Position numbers and translations under genes: made by a program. Below the pieces are notes generated by a model that did not search any database, was not told where the DNA came from, and was given only the letters and a program-made list of their open reading frames with translations. Positions 1-7,295 of a stretch of DNA of 19,170 nt are shown piece by piece. Where the stretch lies: the NCBI GenBank assembly GCA_045534235.1, contig JAZSJI010000019.1, positions 1 through 19,170 on the forward strand, in the 5' to 3' direction. Origin of the DNA: Flemingiibacterium sp045534235 (GTDB lineage: Bacteria > Bacillota > Clostridia > Oscillospirales > CAG-272). Each line of letters opens with the position of its first letter. Position 1 is the first letter of the stretch.

Positions 1-3000
1 CAGAATATTTGTTGAAAAGCAGCCTGCGCACGCAGTTGAAGCGAGATCGCTTTTTGCGGACATCCGCGAAAATCTTATGATCACCTCGCTTACGTCGCTT
101 CGCGTGCTCAACCGCTACGACATCGAGGGAATCTCCGAGGAGATTTTTAACAAGGCGAAGAACACTATTTTCTCGGAGCCGCAGAGTGACATCGTTTTTG
201 ACGAGCTTGCGACGGCTTCAGGCGAGAAGGTTTTTGCCGTAGAGTATCTGCCCGGTCAGTTCGACCAGCGTGCCGATTCCTGCGCACAGTGCGTTCAGCT
301 TATTACGTACGAGGACAGACCTGCAGTGCGTACCGCGAGAGTTTATGTTCTCTCGGGCGACGTTACCGACGCGGAGCTTGCAAAGATAAAGGCTTACGTT
401 ATTAACCCTGTCGAGAGTCGTGAGGCTTCGCTTGACAAGCCTGCAACGCTTGCTGAAAAGTTCGACATACCTACCACCGTTGAAACCATCGACGGCTTTA
501 TCGCGTACGGTGAGGACGAGCTCAAGGCATTCCTCAAGAAGTATGCGCTCGCTATGGATCTTGACGACGTCAAGTTCTGCCAGAGTTACTTTAAGGACGA
601 GGAAAAGCGCGATCCTACTATCTCCGAGGTCCGCCTTATCGACTCGTATTGGTCTGACCATTGCCGTCACACCACGTTCCTTACCGCTATCGACGAGGTA
701 AAGATTGGCGAGAAGTACATAGAGGACACCTATAACGATTACCTCGAAAAGCGCAAGTTCGTTTACGGCGAGCGCAAGAAGAATATCACCCTTATGGATA
801 TGGGTACGATCGCGGCGAAGTATCTCAAGAAGCGCGGCGTGCTTCAGAATATGGACGAGTCCGAGGAGATCAACGCCTGCTCGATCAAGATAAAGGTCGA
901 GGTAGACGGCGAGCTTCAGGATTGGCTTCTCATGTTCAAAAACGAAACCCATAACCACCCCACCGAGATCGAGCCCTTCGGCGGCGCGGCTACCTGCCTT
1001 GGCGGTGCTATCCGTGACCCGCTGTCCGGACGTGCATACGTATATCAGGCGATGCGTGTGACCGGCTGTGCCGATCCGCGCGTTAGTGTTGCCGATACGA
1101 TCCCCGGTAAGCTTCCGCAGTCCAAGATCACCCACGGTGCATCCGCAGGTTACTCGTCCTACGGTAACCAGATAGGCCTTGCTACCGGCGCGGTCTATGA
1201 ATTATATCATCCCAACTACGTTGCAAAGCACCTTGAGATCGGTGCGGTTGTCGGCGCGGCACCCGAGTGCAACGTCGTGCGCGAGCGTCCTGCGGCAGGC
1301 GACGTTATCGTCCTGCTCGGCGGTAAGACCGGTCGCGACGGCTGCGGCGGTGCAACCGGCTCGTCCAAGGCGCATACTGCTGAGTCGCTTACGACCTGCG
1401 GAGCAGAGGTTCAGAAGGGTAATCCCCCCGAAGAGCGTAAGATTCAGCGTCTGTTCAGAAACGGCGACGTTACTCGCCTTATAAAGCGTTGCAACGACTT
1501 CGGTGCAGGCGGCGTATCCGTTGCTATCGGTGAACTTGCGGACGGTCTTGAGATTGACCTTTCGAGAGTCCCCAAGAAGTACGAGGGCCTTGACGGTACC
1601 GAGCTTGCGATCTCCGAGTCGCAGGAGCGTATGGCTGTCGTGGTTGCCCCCGAAAACGTAGAAAAGTTCCGCGAGTACGCTTCGCGCGAGAATCTCGAGT
1701 CCACCGTTGTCGCAACGGTAACCGAGGCTCCTCGCCTTAAGATGCTCTGGAACGGCAAATATATCATCGACCTCTCCCGTGAGTTCCTTAACTCCAACGG
1801 TGCAGAGAAGCACACCACTATCGAGATCACTCCCGTAAACGAGGACGGACTTCTCGACGGTTATGCGGCAACACTTGACACCGCGAATACCGAGGCGGCT
1901 ATGCGTGAGCTTATTGCTGACCTCAACATCTGTTCGCAGAGAGGTCTTGTTGAGAAGTTCGACAGCTCGATCGGCGCAGGTACAGTTGTAATGCCCTACG
2001 GCGGTAAGTATCAGCTTACCCAGCCGCAGTATATGGCGGCGAAGATCCGCGTGCTTGAGGGCGAGACCGATACCACGTCCGTAATGGCGTACGGTTTCGA
2101 TCCGTTCCTCTCCGAGAAGAGCCCCTACCACGGCGCGGCATACGCTGTCGTTGAGTCTGTGGCAAAGCTCGTTGCGGCAGGTATTGACTACAAGACTATT
2201 TACCTCACCTTCCAGGAATATTTCGAGCGCACGAACGGCAAGCCCGAGCGTTGGGGTAAGCCTATGGCGGCACTCCTCGGCTCGCTTAAGGCTCAGCTTG
2301 AACTTAACATCGCGGCTATCGGCGGAAAGGACTCTATGTCGGGTACGTTCGAGAATATCGACGTTCCTCCGACGCTCGTATCCTTTGCTATCGCTCCGAT
2401 GGACGCAAAGAAGATTGTAACCCCCGAATTTAAGGCGGCAGGCGACAAGGTTTACTACTTTGCTCCTGCATACACCGAGGACAAGCTCCCCGACTTCGCA
2501 TCGCTGCGTGACCTGTTCGAAAAGGTTTATGCTATTGCGGCAAGCGGCAAGGCGAAGGCTATCTACACCGTTGATGCCGGCGGCGTTGCCGAGGGCATTA
2601 TGAAGATGAGCTTCGGTAACAGAATCGGCTTTAAGTCCGAGGGCATTGACGCAAAGAAGCTGTTTGCGCTTAACTACGGTGCATTCATCATCGAGTCGGC
2701 AGACGAGCTCGACGGTGAGCTTATCGGTTATACTACCGATGACGGAAAGGTAACTATCGGCGAGGCTTCTATCTCTATCACCGAACTTTCCGACGCTTGG
2801 GAAAACACCCTCGAAAAGGTATTCCCGACCAAAGCGGCAGAGGTTAAGGCTGAAACCACCGAGGCATTCACCTGCACCACTCGTGCGAAGGCTCACCACG
2901 CTGACAGCTTTGCAAAGCCGAGAGTGGTAATTCCCGTATTCCCGGGCCCGAACTGCGAATACGACACTATGCGCCGCTTCAACATGGCGGGCGCTCACTC

Positions 3001-3715
3001 CGATATCTTCGTGCTTCGCAATCTCGATGCGAAGGCGCTCGGCGATGCGGTTGACGAGTTTGTTTCGCTTATCGATAACGCGCAGATCCTTATGATCCCC
3101 GGCGGCTTCTCCGGCGGCGACGAGCCCGACGGCTCCGGTAAGTTCATCACGGCGGTGCTCCGCAATCCTCGCGTCAAGGAGGCTGTAACACGCTTGCTTG
3201 AACAGCGCGACGGTCTTGGGCTCGGTATCTGTAACGGCTTCCAGGCACTCGTTAAGTCCGGACTTCTGCCCTACGGTAAGATAATGGACGAGATGAATGC
3301 CGATTGCCCGACGCTTACCTTCAATGCAATCGGTCGTCACCAGTCCATGATGGTACGCACACGCATCGCATCGAACAAGTCCCCGTGGCTTGCAGGCGTA
3401 AATGCAGGCGATATCCACTCGATTCCGATATCCCACGGCGAGGGACGCTTCTGGGCAAGCGAGGAGCTTGTAAGAAGCCTCGCTGCAAACGGTCAGATCG
3501 CAACGCAGTACGTTGATATGGACGGCAATCCTACTATGGATATTCGCTACAATCCTAACGGCTCGACCTACGCTATCGAGGGTATCTTAAGCCCTGACGG
3601 ACGTATCCTTGGTAAGATGGGACACAGCGAGCGTATCGGTAAGAACGTGGCTGTAAACATCGAGGGCGACAAGGATCAGAAGATCTTCGAGTCCGGCGTT
3701 AAGTATTTCAAATAA
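1..3715 (+). CDS. purL: Phosphoribosylformylglycinamidine synthase, single-chain (5' end outside window)
   Basis: Cytosolic purine biosynthesis enzyme that converts FGAR, glutamine and ATP to FGAM. The frame is open from base 2, giving 1,237 visible residues, close to the full length I expect for the single-chain clostridial type. The first ATG (base 77) is not the start: the 25 residues before it (beginning RIFVEKQP) continue a family-typical N-terminus, so only a few residues are missing. Visible order: PurS-like N-terminus; linker with YWSDHCRHTTF (from residue 216); first synthase half with KNETHNHPTEIEPFGG (from 313); second synthase half (about 640-930); C-terminal class I glutaminase with VFPGPNCEYD, GLGICNGF (nucleophile C1077, codon 3230-3232), HGEGRFWA, and GHSER giving H1208 and E1210 of the triad. 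All catalytic motifs are intact. No other pur gene is in the window. Residue numbers count from base 2. Confidence 0.97.
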   Translation, partial: RIFVEKQPAHAVEARSLFADIRENLMITSLTSLRVLNRYDIEGISEEIFNKAKNTIFSEPQSDIVFDELATASGEKVFAVEYLPGQFDQRADSCAQCVQLITYEDRPAVRTARVYVLSGDVTDAELAKIKAYVINPVESREASLDKPATLAEKFDIPTTVETIDGFIAYGEDELKAFLKKYALAMDLDDVKFCQSYFKDEEKRDPTISEVRLIDSYWSDHCRHTTFLTAIDEVKIGEKYIEDTYNDYLEKRKFVYGERKKNITLMDMGTIAAKYLKKRGVLQNMDESEEINACSIKIKVEVDGELQDWLLMFKNETHNHPTEIEPFGGAATCLGGAIRDPLSGRAYVYQAMRVTGCADPRVSVADTIPGKLPQSKITHGASAGYSSYGNQIGLATGAVYELYHPNYVAKHLEIGAVVGAAPECNVVRERPAAGDVIVLLGGKTGRDGCGGATGSSKAHTAESLTTCGAEVQKGNPPEERKIQRLFRNGDVTRLIKRCNDFGAGGVSVAIGELADGLEIDLSRVPKKYEGLDGTELAISESQERMAVVVAPENVEKFREYASRENLESTVVATVTEAPRLKMLWNGKYIIDLSREFLNSNGAEKHTTIEITPVNEDGLLDGYAATLDTANTEAAMRELIADLNICSQRGLVEKFDSSIGAGTVVMPYGGKYQLTQPQYMAAKIRVLEGETDTTSVMAYGFDPFLSEKSPYHGAAYAVVESVAKLVAAGIDYKTIYLTFQEYFERTNGKPERWGKPMAALLGSLKAQLELNIAAIGGKDSMSGTFENIDVPPTLVSFAIAPMDAKKIVTPEFKAAGDKVYYFAPAYTEDKLPDFASLRDLFEKVYAIAASGKAKAIYTVDAGGVAEGIMKMSFGNRIGFKSEGIDAKKLFALNYGAFIIESADELDGELIGYTTDDGKVTIGEASISITELSDAWENTLEKVFPTKAAEVKAETTEAFTCTTRAKAHHADSFAKPRVVIPVFPGPNCEYDTMRRFNMAGAHSDIFVLRNLDAKALGDAVDEFVSLIDNAQILMIPGGFSGGDEPDGSGKFITAVLRNPRVKEAVTRLLEQRDGLGLGICNGFQALVKSGLLPYGKIMDEMNADCPTLTFNAIGRHQSMMVRTRIASNKSPWLAGVNAGDIHSIPISHGEGRFWASEELVRSLAANGQIATQYVDMDGNPTMDIRYNPNGSTYAIEGILSPDGRILGKMGHSERIGKNVAVNIEGDKDQKIFESGVKYFK

Positions 3716-3722
3716 TGATGCA

Positions 3723-3749
3723 AGGGATACGGCAGAACGCCGTATCCCT
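3723..3749 (+). terminator. Perfect 11-bp hairpin after purL, terminator-like
   Basis: AGGGATACGGC (3723-3733) and GCCGTATCCCT (3739-3749) are perfect inverted repeats around a 5-base loop, starting 8 bases after the purL stop. The stem is strong, but the bases that follow (GTGCTTGTATAG) are not a proper U-run. It could be a weak or factor-dependent terminator or an mRNA 3'-end stabiliser, so partial read-through into the acetyltransferase gene is possible. Confidence 0.45.
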
Positions 3750-3774
3750 GTGCTTGTATAGAGATTGGTTTTAC

Positions 3775-3781
3775 AAAGGAG
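3775..3781 (+). promoter_or_regulatory. Ribosome binding site fixing the GNAT start
   Basis: AAAGGAG lies 5 bases before the ATG at 3787. An in-frame ATG at 3715 overlaps the purL stop codon and would translate through the hairpin, giving 24 residues unlike the family. This site therefore decides for 3787. Confidence 0.8.
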
Positions 3782-3786
3782 AATGT

Positions 3787-4299
3787 ATGCTAAAGCTTGT
3801 GAAACTCACGCCCGAATACCGTCGACATCTTTTTGAGATGATGGACGAATGGACGGCGACGGGCGAGAAAATAATACCGTATGCGATACGAAGAAACGAT
3901 TATCGCGAGGATTTTGATTTATATTTGGCGCAGATAGAGCTTACCGAGCCTATGGACGGACTTGTGCCGGATTCGACGTTCTTTGCGCTTGACACCGAAC
4001 GCGACATATTCGTTGGCGCTGTGAATATACGCCACTATTTAAGCGGCGCGCTTTTGAACGGCGGCGGACACATTGGCGATGGCGTACGCCCATCGGAAAG
4101 ACGCAAGGGCTACGGCACGGAGATGGTCACGCTTGCACTTGAGGAATGTAAGAAGCTTGGAATTGACCGTGTGCTTATGGTGTGCAACAAAAACAATATT
4201 GCATCGGCTAAAACTATTATCAAAAACGGCGGTGTGCTCGAGGACGAGCGCGACGACGAGGGAACAATAATACAGCGATATTGGATAGAAAATAAGTAA
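3787..4299 (+). CDS. GNAT family N-acetyltransferase (COG3981-like)
   Basis: Predicted cytosolic acetyl-CoA-dependent acyltransferase of 170 residues; the acceptor substrate is unknown. The acetyl-CoA pyrophosphate loop is visible as GVRPSERRKGYG (residues 99-110, fitting R-x-x-G-x-G). The upstream strand VGAVNIRHYLSG and the downstream KNNIASAKTIIKNGG are typical of the uncharacterised 'predicted acetyltransferase' group COG3981, a match made from memory. In that group I expect a Tyr before the loop (IGYG); here it is Asp98 (IGDG), a small oddity. It sits 71 bases after purL beyond a hairpin, and no convincing promoter of its own is visible, so it may be expressed by read-through. There is no functional link to purine synthesis beyond position. 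Confidence 0.88.
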   Translation: MLKLVKLTPEYRRHLFEMMDEWTATGEKIIPYAIRRNDYREDFDLYLAQIELTEPMDGLVPDSTFFALDTERDIFVGAVNIRHYLSGALLNGGGHIGDGVRPSERRKGYGTEMVTLALEECKKLGIDRVLMVCNKNNIASAKTIIKNGGVLEDERDDEGTIIQRYWIENK

Positions 4300-4380
4300 C
4301 TCCTGTGCTGCTCGGTCATTTTATATAAATATTGAGCGGTGTGCGGCGTTTTATTTTCAATCCAAATTTATCATAATTAT

Positions 4381-4409
4381 TTGAAAAAGTGTCCAGAATG
4401 TGGTATAAT
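4381..4409 (+). promoter_or_regulatory. Sigma-A promoter of rnhA
   Basis: TTGAAA (4381-4386), a 17-base spacer and a perfect TATAAT (4404-4409), with TG at 4401-4402 giving an extended -10. Transcription should start near 4416, leaving a leader of about 30 bases. An in-frame upstream ATG at 4389 lies inside this promoter and cannot be the start codon. Confidence 0.88.
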
Positions 4410-4445
4410 ATACTACGTAGCGTTCAGATTAAGGAGGCGGGCTGT

Positions 4446-4883
4446 ATGAAGCACGTTGACATATACACGGACGGAGCTTGCAAGTGCAACCCCGGACCGG
4501 GCGGTTGGGGCGCTGTGCTTGTATACGGCGGCGTAGAAAAAGAGCTGTCCGGCGGAGAAGCGCACACTACAAACAACCGTATGGAGCTGCTCGCTGCGAT
4601 AAATGCGCTTGAGGCGCTTAAAGAGCCGTGCGAGGTAACGCTTACGTCCGACTCAAAATATATGGTGGACTCTATCGAAAAGGGTTGGGTATATTCGTGG
4701 AAGCAGAAGGGCTGGAAGAAGGCAGATAAATCGCCTGCGCTCAACCCCGATCTGTGGGAGCGGCTGCTCGTCTTGCTTGATACTCACAAGGTAAAGCTTG
4801 TTTGGGTGAAGGGGCACGCAGGACACCCGTACAACGAGCGCTGTGACGTGTTGGCGTGCGAGCAGGCAGAGCTGTATCGCTGA
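4446..4883 (+). CDS. rnhA: Ribonuclease HI
   Basis: Endonuclease that cuts the RNA strand of RNA-DNA hybrids (R-loops, Okazaki primers) in the cytosol. It is 145 residues against 155 for the E. coli enzyme. All active-site residues are present at matching places: D9 (DIYTDGA), E47 (NNRMELLA), D69 (TSDSKYMV), H124 (VKGHAGHPYNERCD) and D134. The basic-protrusion segment (about 80-95, WVYSWKQKGWKKAD) is retained, as in E. coli, whereas short archaeal-type enzymes lack it. The start was chosen because AAGGAGG (4431-4437) precedes ATG 4446 and because the promoter covers the upstream in-frame ATG. It has its own promoter and looks monocistronic, although no clear hairpin terminator follows before the nifS promoter. 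Confidence 0.97.
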   Translation: MKHVDIYTDGACKCNPGPGGWGAVLVYGGVEKELSGGEAHTTNNRMELLAAINALEALKEPCEVTLTSDSKYMVDSIEKGWVYSWKQKGWKKADKSPALNPDLWERLLVLLDTHKVKLVWVKGHAGHPYNERCDVLACEQAELYR

Positions 4884-4922
4884 CGTTCACAGATTATTTA
4901 CACGAAAAATGCTGCTGGTGTA

Positions 4923-4951
4923 TTGAAATCTACACCAAAATAGTATACAAT
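4923..4951 (+). promoter_or_regulatory. Sigma-A promoter of the nifS-nifU operon
   Basis: TTGAAA (4923-4928), a 17-base spacer and TACAAT (4946-4951). The predicted transcription start near 4958 coincides with a small inverted repeat, GCGGA/TCCGC (4958-4962 and 4967-4971). The leader is about 60 bases. No Rrf2/IscR-type regulator gene is in the window. Confidence 0.8.
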
Positions 4952-5016
4952 AAAAATGCGGAGATATCCGCTATAAAATAAAATTATCTTTCAAAGCGAA
5001 AGGACAGATAAATATC

Positions 5017-6183
5017 ATGGCAGAAAGATTGGTTTACGCCGACAATGCGGCGACCACATCGGTATCAAAATCGGTGCTTGACGTAATGCGTCCTTATTTC
5101 GGCGACGTTTACGGAAATCCGTCGAGCCTTCACAAGAAGGGCAGAGAAGCAAAGGCGGCTATCACAGAGGCTCGCGAAAAGATCGCTTCTCTGATTGGTG
5201 CAAAGCCGAACGAAGTATACTTCACCGCAAGCGGCTCCGAGGCGGATAACTGGGGTATCAAGGGTGTTGCACGAGCACATATGGGCCGTGGCAGGCACAT
5301 CATCTCCACCAAAATAGAGCACCACGCAGTGCTCCACGCACTTGAATCGCTCGAAAAAGAAGGCTTTGAGGTGACGTATCTTGACACCGACGAGAACGGA
5401 CGTGTAACGCCCGAGCAGGTTGCGGCGGCAGTTCGTATAGATACTATTCTCGTTGAGGTGATGTTCGCAAACAACGAGATCGGTACTATCGAGCCTATCC
5501 GCGAGATCGCGGCGGCTGTTAAAGCGAAAAATCCCAAGACTATAGTTTTTACCGATGCGGTGCAGGCGGTGGGCGCGATTGACATAAACGTGGCAGAGCT
5601 TGGGGTCGATATGCTTTCGATGTCGGGACACAAGATACACGCTCCCAAGGGTATCGGCGCACTCTATATTAGAAACGGCGTTCGTGTACACAACCTTATC
5701 GACGGAGGCGGTCAGGAAAGAAGCCGTCGCGGCGGTACGGAGAACGTAGCGTACATCGTCGGATTTGCGAAGGCTCTCGAGGAGGCTGTAGCCGGAATAG
5801 GCGAGGGCGAGCGCGTGGCAAAGATGCGCGACCGCCTGATTGATGAGATAACGAAGTTGCCGAACACTCGCCTCAACGGTCCGAGAGAGGGCAGACTTCC
5901 CGGCAACGTCAACGTATCGTTTGAGTTTATCGAGGGTGAGAGCTTACTTCTCCTTCTCGATATGGCAGGTATCTGTGCATCGACCGGCTCGGCTTGCTCG
6001 TCAAGCTCGCTTGAACCCTCGCACGTACTCTTAACAATCGGCGTGCCCGTTGAGCAGGCGCACGGCTCGCTCAGACTTTCTATCAGCCGCGACACCACCG
6101 ATGCGGATATCGACTACATTTTAGAGAAGCTTCCACCTATCGTAGAGCGACTTCGTATGATGAGTCCGCTTTACAACGCGTAA
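5017..6183 (+). CDS. nifS: Cysteine desulfurase, NifS/IscS type
   Basis: PLP enzyme of 388 residues that takes sulfur from cysteine, leaving alanine, and passes it as a persulfide to the scaffold encoded next door. Visible motifs: N-terminal DNAATT (9-14); GNPSSLH (33-39); substrate/PLP histidine in IEHHAVL (H103); FTDAVQAVG with D180 and Q183; PLP Schiff-base lysine K206 in SGHKIHAPKG; RRGGTENV (238-244); catalytic Cys C327 in STGSACSSSSLEPSHVL; and the substrate-binding arginine in LRLSISR (R353). The active-site loop is the extended, mobile type seen in NifS/IscS rather than the short SufS type. The ribosome binding site (AAAGGA at 4999-5004) is modest and 12 bases from ATG, but the N-terminus is family-like. 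The nifU start follows after 25 bases. Whether to call it nifS or iscS is a naming choice. Confidence 0.95.
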   Translation: MAERLVYADNAATTSVSKSVLDVMRPYFGDVYGNPSSLHKKGREAKAAITEAREKIASLIGAKPNEVYFTASGSEADNWGIKGVARAHMGRGRHIISTKIEHHAVLHALESLEKEGFEVTYLDTDENGRVTPEQVAAAVRIDTILVEVMFANNEIGTIEPIREIAAAVKAKNPKTIVFTDAVQAVGAIDINVAELGVDMLSMSGHKIHAPKGIGALYIRNGVRVHNLIDGGGQERSRRGGTENVAYIVGFAKALEEAVAGIGEGERVAKMRDRLIDEITKLPNTRLNGPREGRLPGNVNVSFEFIEGESLLLLLDMAGICASTGSACSSSSLEPSHVLLTIGVPVEQAHGSLRLSISRDTTDADIDYILEKLPPIVERLRMMSPLYNA

Positions 6184-6195
6184 ATATAAATTGGC

Positions 6196-6201
6196 AAGGA
6201 G
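6196..6201 (+). promoter_or_regulatory. Ribosome binding site fixing the nifU start
   Basis: AAGGAG lies 7 bases before ATG 6209. An in-frame TTG at 6191 would overlap this site and add six residues unlike the family, so it is rejected. Confidence 0.85.
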
Positions 6202-6208
6202 AAATACT

Positions 6209-6640
6209 ATGTATAGCGAGAAAGTAATGGACCATTTTGCTAACCCGAGAAACGTTGGCGAGATTGAAAATGCTGACGCCGTGGGCGAGGTAGGCAACGC
6301 TACCTGCGGCGATATTATGAGAATGTACCTTAAGATAAACGAGAACGAGGTTATAGAGGACGTAAAGTTCAAGACCTTCGGCTGCGGCGCGGCTATCGCG
6401 ACCTCGTCGATGGCTACAGAGCTTATCAAGGGCAAGACCGTTGAAGAAGCACTTCAGCTTACCAACAAGGCTGTTATCGAGGCGCTCGACGGACTTCCGC
6501 CGCAGAAGATACACTGCTCGGTGCTTGCCGAGGAGGCGGTCAAAGAAGCCATCGCCAACTACTACGACAAGAAGGGCATCAAGCACGACCTTCGCAAGGG
6601 CTGCGCGGGACACTGCGCTACCTGCACCAAGCATCACTAA
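6209..6640 (+). CDS. nifU: Iron-sulfur cluster scaffold, NifU N-terminal/IscU type, with Cys-rich tail
   Basis: Scaffold of 143 residues on which Fe-S clusters are built with sulfur from the adjacent NifS, then handed to apoproteins. The three cluster ligands are in place: C33 with D35 (ATCGDIM), C59 (FGCGAA) and C103 (KIHCSVL). The Asp after the first Cys is the residue that controls cluster release in this family. The N-terminal MYSEKVMDHFANPRNVG is typical. After the core (about residue 125) it has a short tail ending GCAGHCATCTKHH, which adds C132, C136 and C139 plus three histidines; I do not know a function for this tail. The LPPxK motif used by IscU for HscA binding appears only as LPPQK (96-100). 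The gene is co-transcribed with nifS and ends at a strong terminator. Confidence 0.95.
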   Translation: MYSEKVMDHFANPRNVGEIENADAVGEVGNATCGDIMRMYLKINENEVIEDVKFKTFGCGAAIATSSMATELIKGKTVEEALQLTNKAVIEALDGLPPQKIHCSVLAEEAVKEAIANYYDKKGIKHDLRKGCAGHCATCTKHH

Positions 6641-6647
6641 TACAAAC

Positions 6648-6683
6648 ACCGCCGCCACATATGAGTGACGGCGGTATATTTTT
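6648..6683 (+). terminator. Rho-independent terminator of nifS-nifU
   Basis: ACCGCCG (6648-6654) pairs with CGGCGGT (6669-6675), and the inner CA/TG extends the stem past a mismatch. It is followed directly by ATATTTTT, a good U-tract. It begins 8 bases after the nifU stop. Confidence 0.9.
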
Positions 6684-7094
6684 GCTTGTTCGATGGTAAA
6701 ATAGTTATTAGATGGAACGAATTGGATAAAAACGGAGAAAAAATTCAAAATTTGTGCAACTTGTATATGTGTAGAAAAAAAGCGAATAAATTTGTGCAAT
6801 TTTACTATGGATTTGGCTCGATAATAGGTCGGTGCATAAAGTATTTTGCGCTTTAATTAGGTAATTTAAATTTACGAAATATGAAAAACGAATACAAAAA
6901 CGACTAAAAACCCCATATTTAGCCGTGAAATTGGGGCGTGAAGGTAAATATAAATTACATTTAGCAAGTTGCAATTAGACTTTTTGAGGCGGGCGCGGCA
7001 GGGAAGATGGAAATCGAAATTGTGAACTGGGGGAAACGGGCTTCGAAGAAGCATCGATAGAGTTTTGAGAAATCGCGCCTTAAATGTGCCGCTA
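6684..7094. other. Gene-poor, AT-rich intergenic region
   Basis: No reading frame here has a ribosome binding site or recognisable protein. The first half is strongly AT-rich and carries two 12-base repeats (listed separately). Later there is a weak CCCCA/TGGGG inverted repeat (6911-6915 and 6932-6936), then a GC-richer purine-biased stretch (about 6987-7060) with a small GCTTC-GAA-GAAGC hairpin (7040-7052). A TGGTAAAAT sequence at 6694-6702 resembles an extended -10 but lacks a good -35. I see no tRNA, rRNA, CRISPR or known riboswitch. Confidence 0.6.
6748..6799. repeat. Two identical 12-base near-palindromic repeats, 40 bp apart
   Basis: AAATTTGTGCAA occurs at 6748-6759 and again at 6788-6799. 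Each copy with its next few bases approximates a dyad AAATTTG-TG-CAAATTT (right arm 5 of 7 matches in copy 1, 6 of 7 in copy 2). A centre-to-centre distance of 40 bp, near four helical turns, is what tandem operator sites on one DNA face would show. No regulator can be assigned. Confidence 0.5.
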
Positions 7095-7123
7095 TTGACT
7101 TTTCGCCCTTATTATGGTATTAT
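7095..7123 (+). promoter_or_regulatory. Sigma-A promoter of the large ABC-transport operon
   Basis: TTGACT (7095-7100), a 17-base spacer and TATTAT (7118-7123), with TG at 7115-7116 forming an extended -10. The predicted start is near 7130. It is the only good promoter found ahead of the 12-kb gene series, and no catabolite-repression (cre) site fitting the consensus was found around it. Confidence 0.85.
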
Positions 7124-7129
7124 ATTTGT

Positions 7130-7295
7130 ATGAAAAAATCGGCGGACTGTACCGATGAGTGTCGGTCAGACGCCGATTGGTTCACTGTCTTGCTGTGCTT
7201 CTTTACGCGGCGAACACGTTGTGAAAAGTGGCGTGCGGCAAGGCTGTTTGCAATTTTATGCCCCAAAAAGTAATTTAGCCAGGAGGAAAAGGTTA
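7130..7295 (+). promoter_or_regulatory. Structured 5' leader of the ABC-transport operon
   Basis: About 165 nt separate the predicted transcription start from the first gene. A long imperfect hairpin spans 7137-7178: AATCGGCG (7137-7144) with CGCCGATT (7171-7178), then CTG/CAG (7147-7149 and 7167-7169), then ACCGA/TCGGT (7151-7155 and 7162-7166) around a 6-base loop, 16 pairs in all. A second possible domain pairs CTTGC (7189-7193) with GCAAG (7238-7242), enclosing ACGC/GCGT (7205-7208 and 7231-7234). It matches no riboswitch class I know. There is no U-run after the stems, so transcription attenuation is not obvious. Confidence 0.5.
7281..7286 (+). promoter_or_regulatory. Ribosome binding site fixing the solute-binding protein start
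   Basis: Perfect AGGAGG 9 bases before ATG 7296, which opens a textbook signal peptide. The same frame is open back to an ATG at 7155, but that codon has no ribosome binding site and lies inside the leader hairpin. Confidence 0.9.

Noticed and set aside
218..3436. Long open frames on the - strand (218-1135, 1202-3436) opposite purL
   Set aside because: They mirror the strong codon bias of purL, have no ribosome binding sites and encode no recognisable protein. Similar antisense frames lie opposite every large gene here (7506-9503, 12172-13770, 14615-16939).
4389..4445. RNase HI starting at ATG 4389
   Set aside because: This codon lies between the -35 and -10 elements and upstream of the transcription start.
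6191..6208. nifU starting at TTG 6191
   Set aside because: It overlaps the ribosome binding site that serves ATG 6209, and the added residues are unlike the family.
6665..6856. Possible 63-residue protein after nifU
   Set aside because: Its start lies in the nifU terminator stem, there is no ribosome binding site, and the sequence is AT-rich intergenic in character and resembles no known family.
6882..6896. cre-like catabolite repression site (TGAAAAACGAATACA)
   Set aside because: The spacing between TG and CG is one base too long for the cre consensus and it is over 200 bases from the promoter.
7130..7280. Known riboswitch (c-di-GMP, TPP and others) in the leader
   Set aside because: No conserved core of any class I know could be matched; only generic pairing is visible.
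7155..7295. N-terminal extension of the solute-binding protein by 47 residues
   Set aside because: ATG 7155 has no ribosome binding site, sits inside the leader hairpin, and would bury the signal peptide. AGGAGG before 7296 decides the start. The open frame is probably chance.
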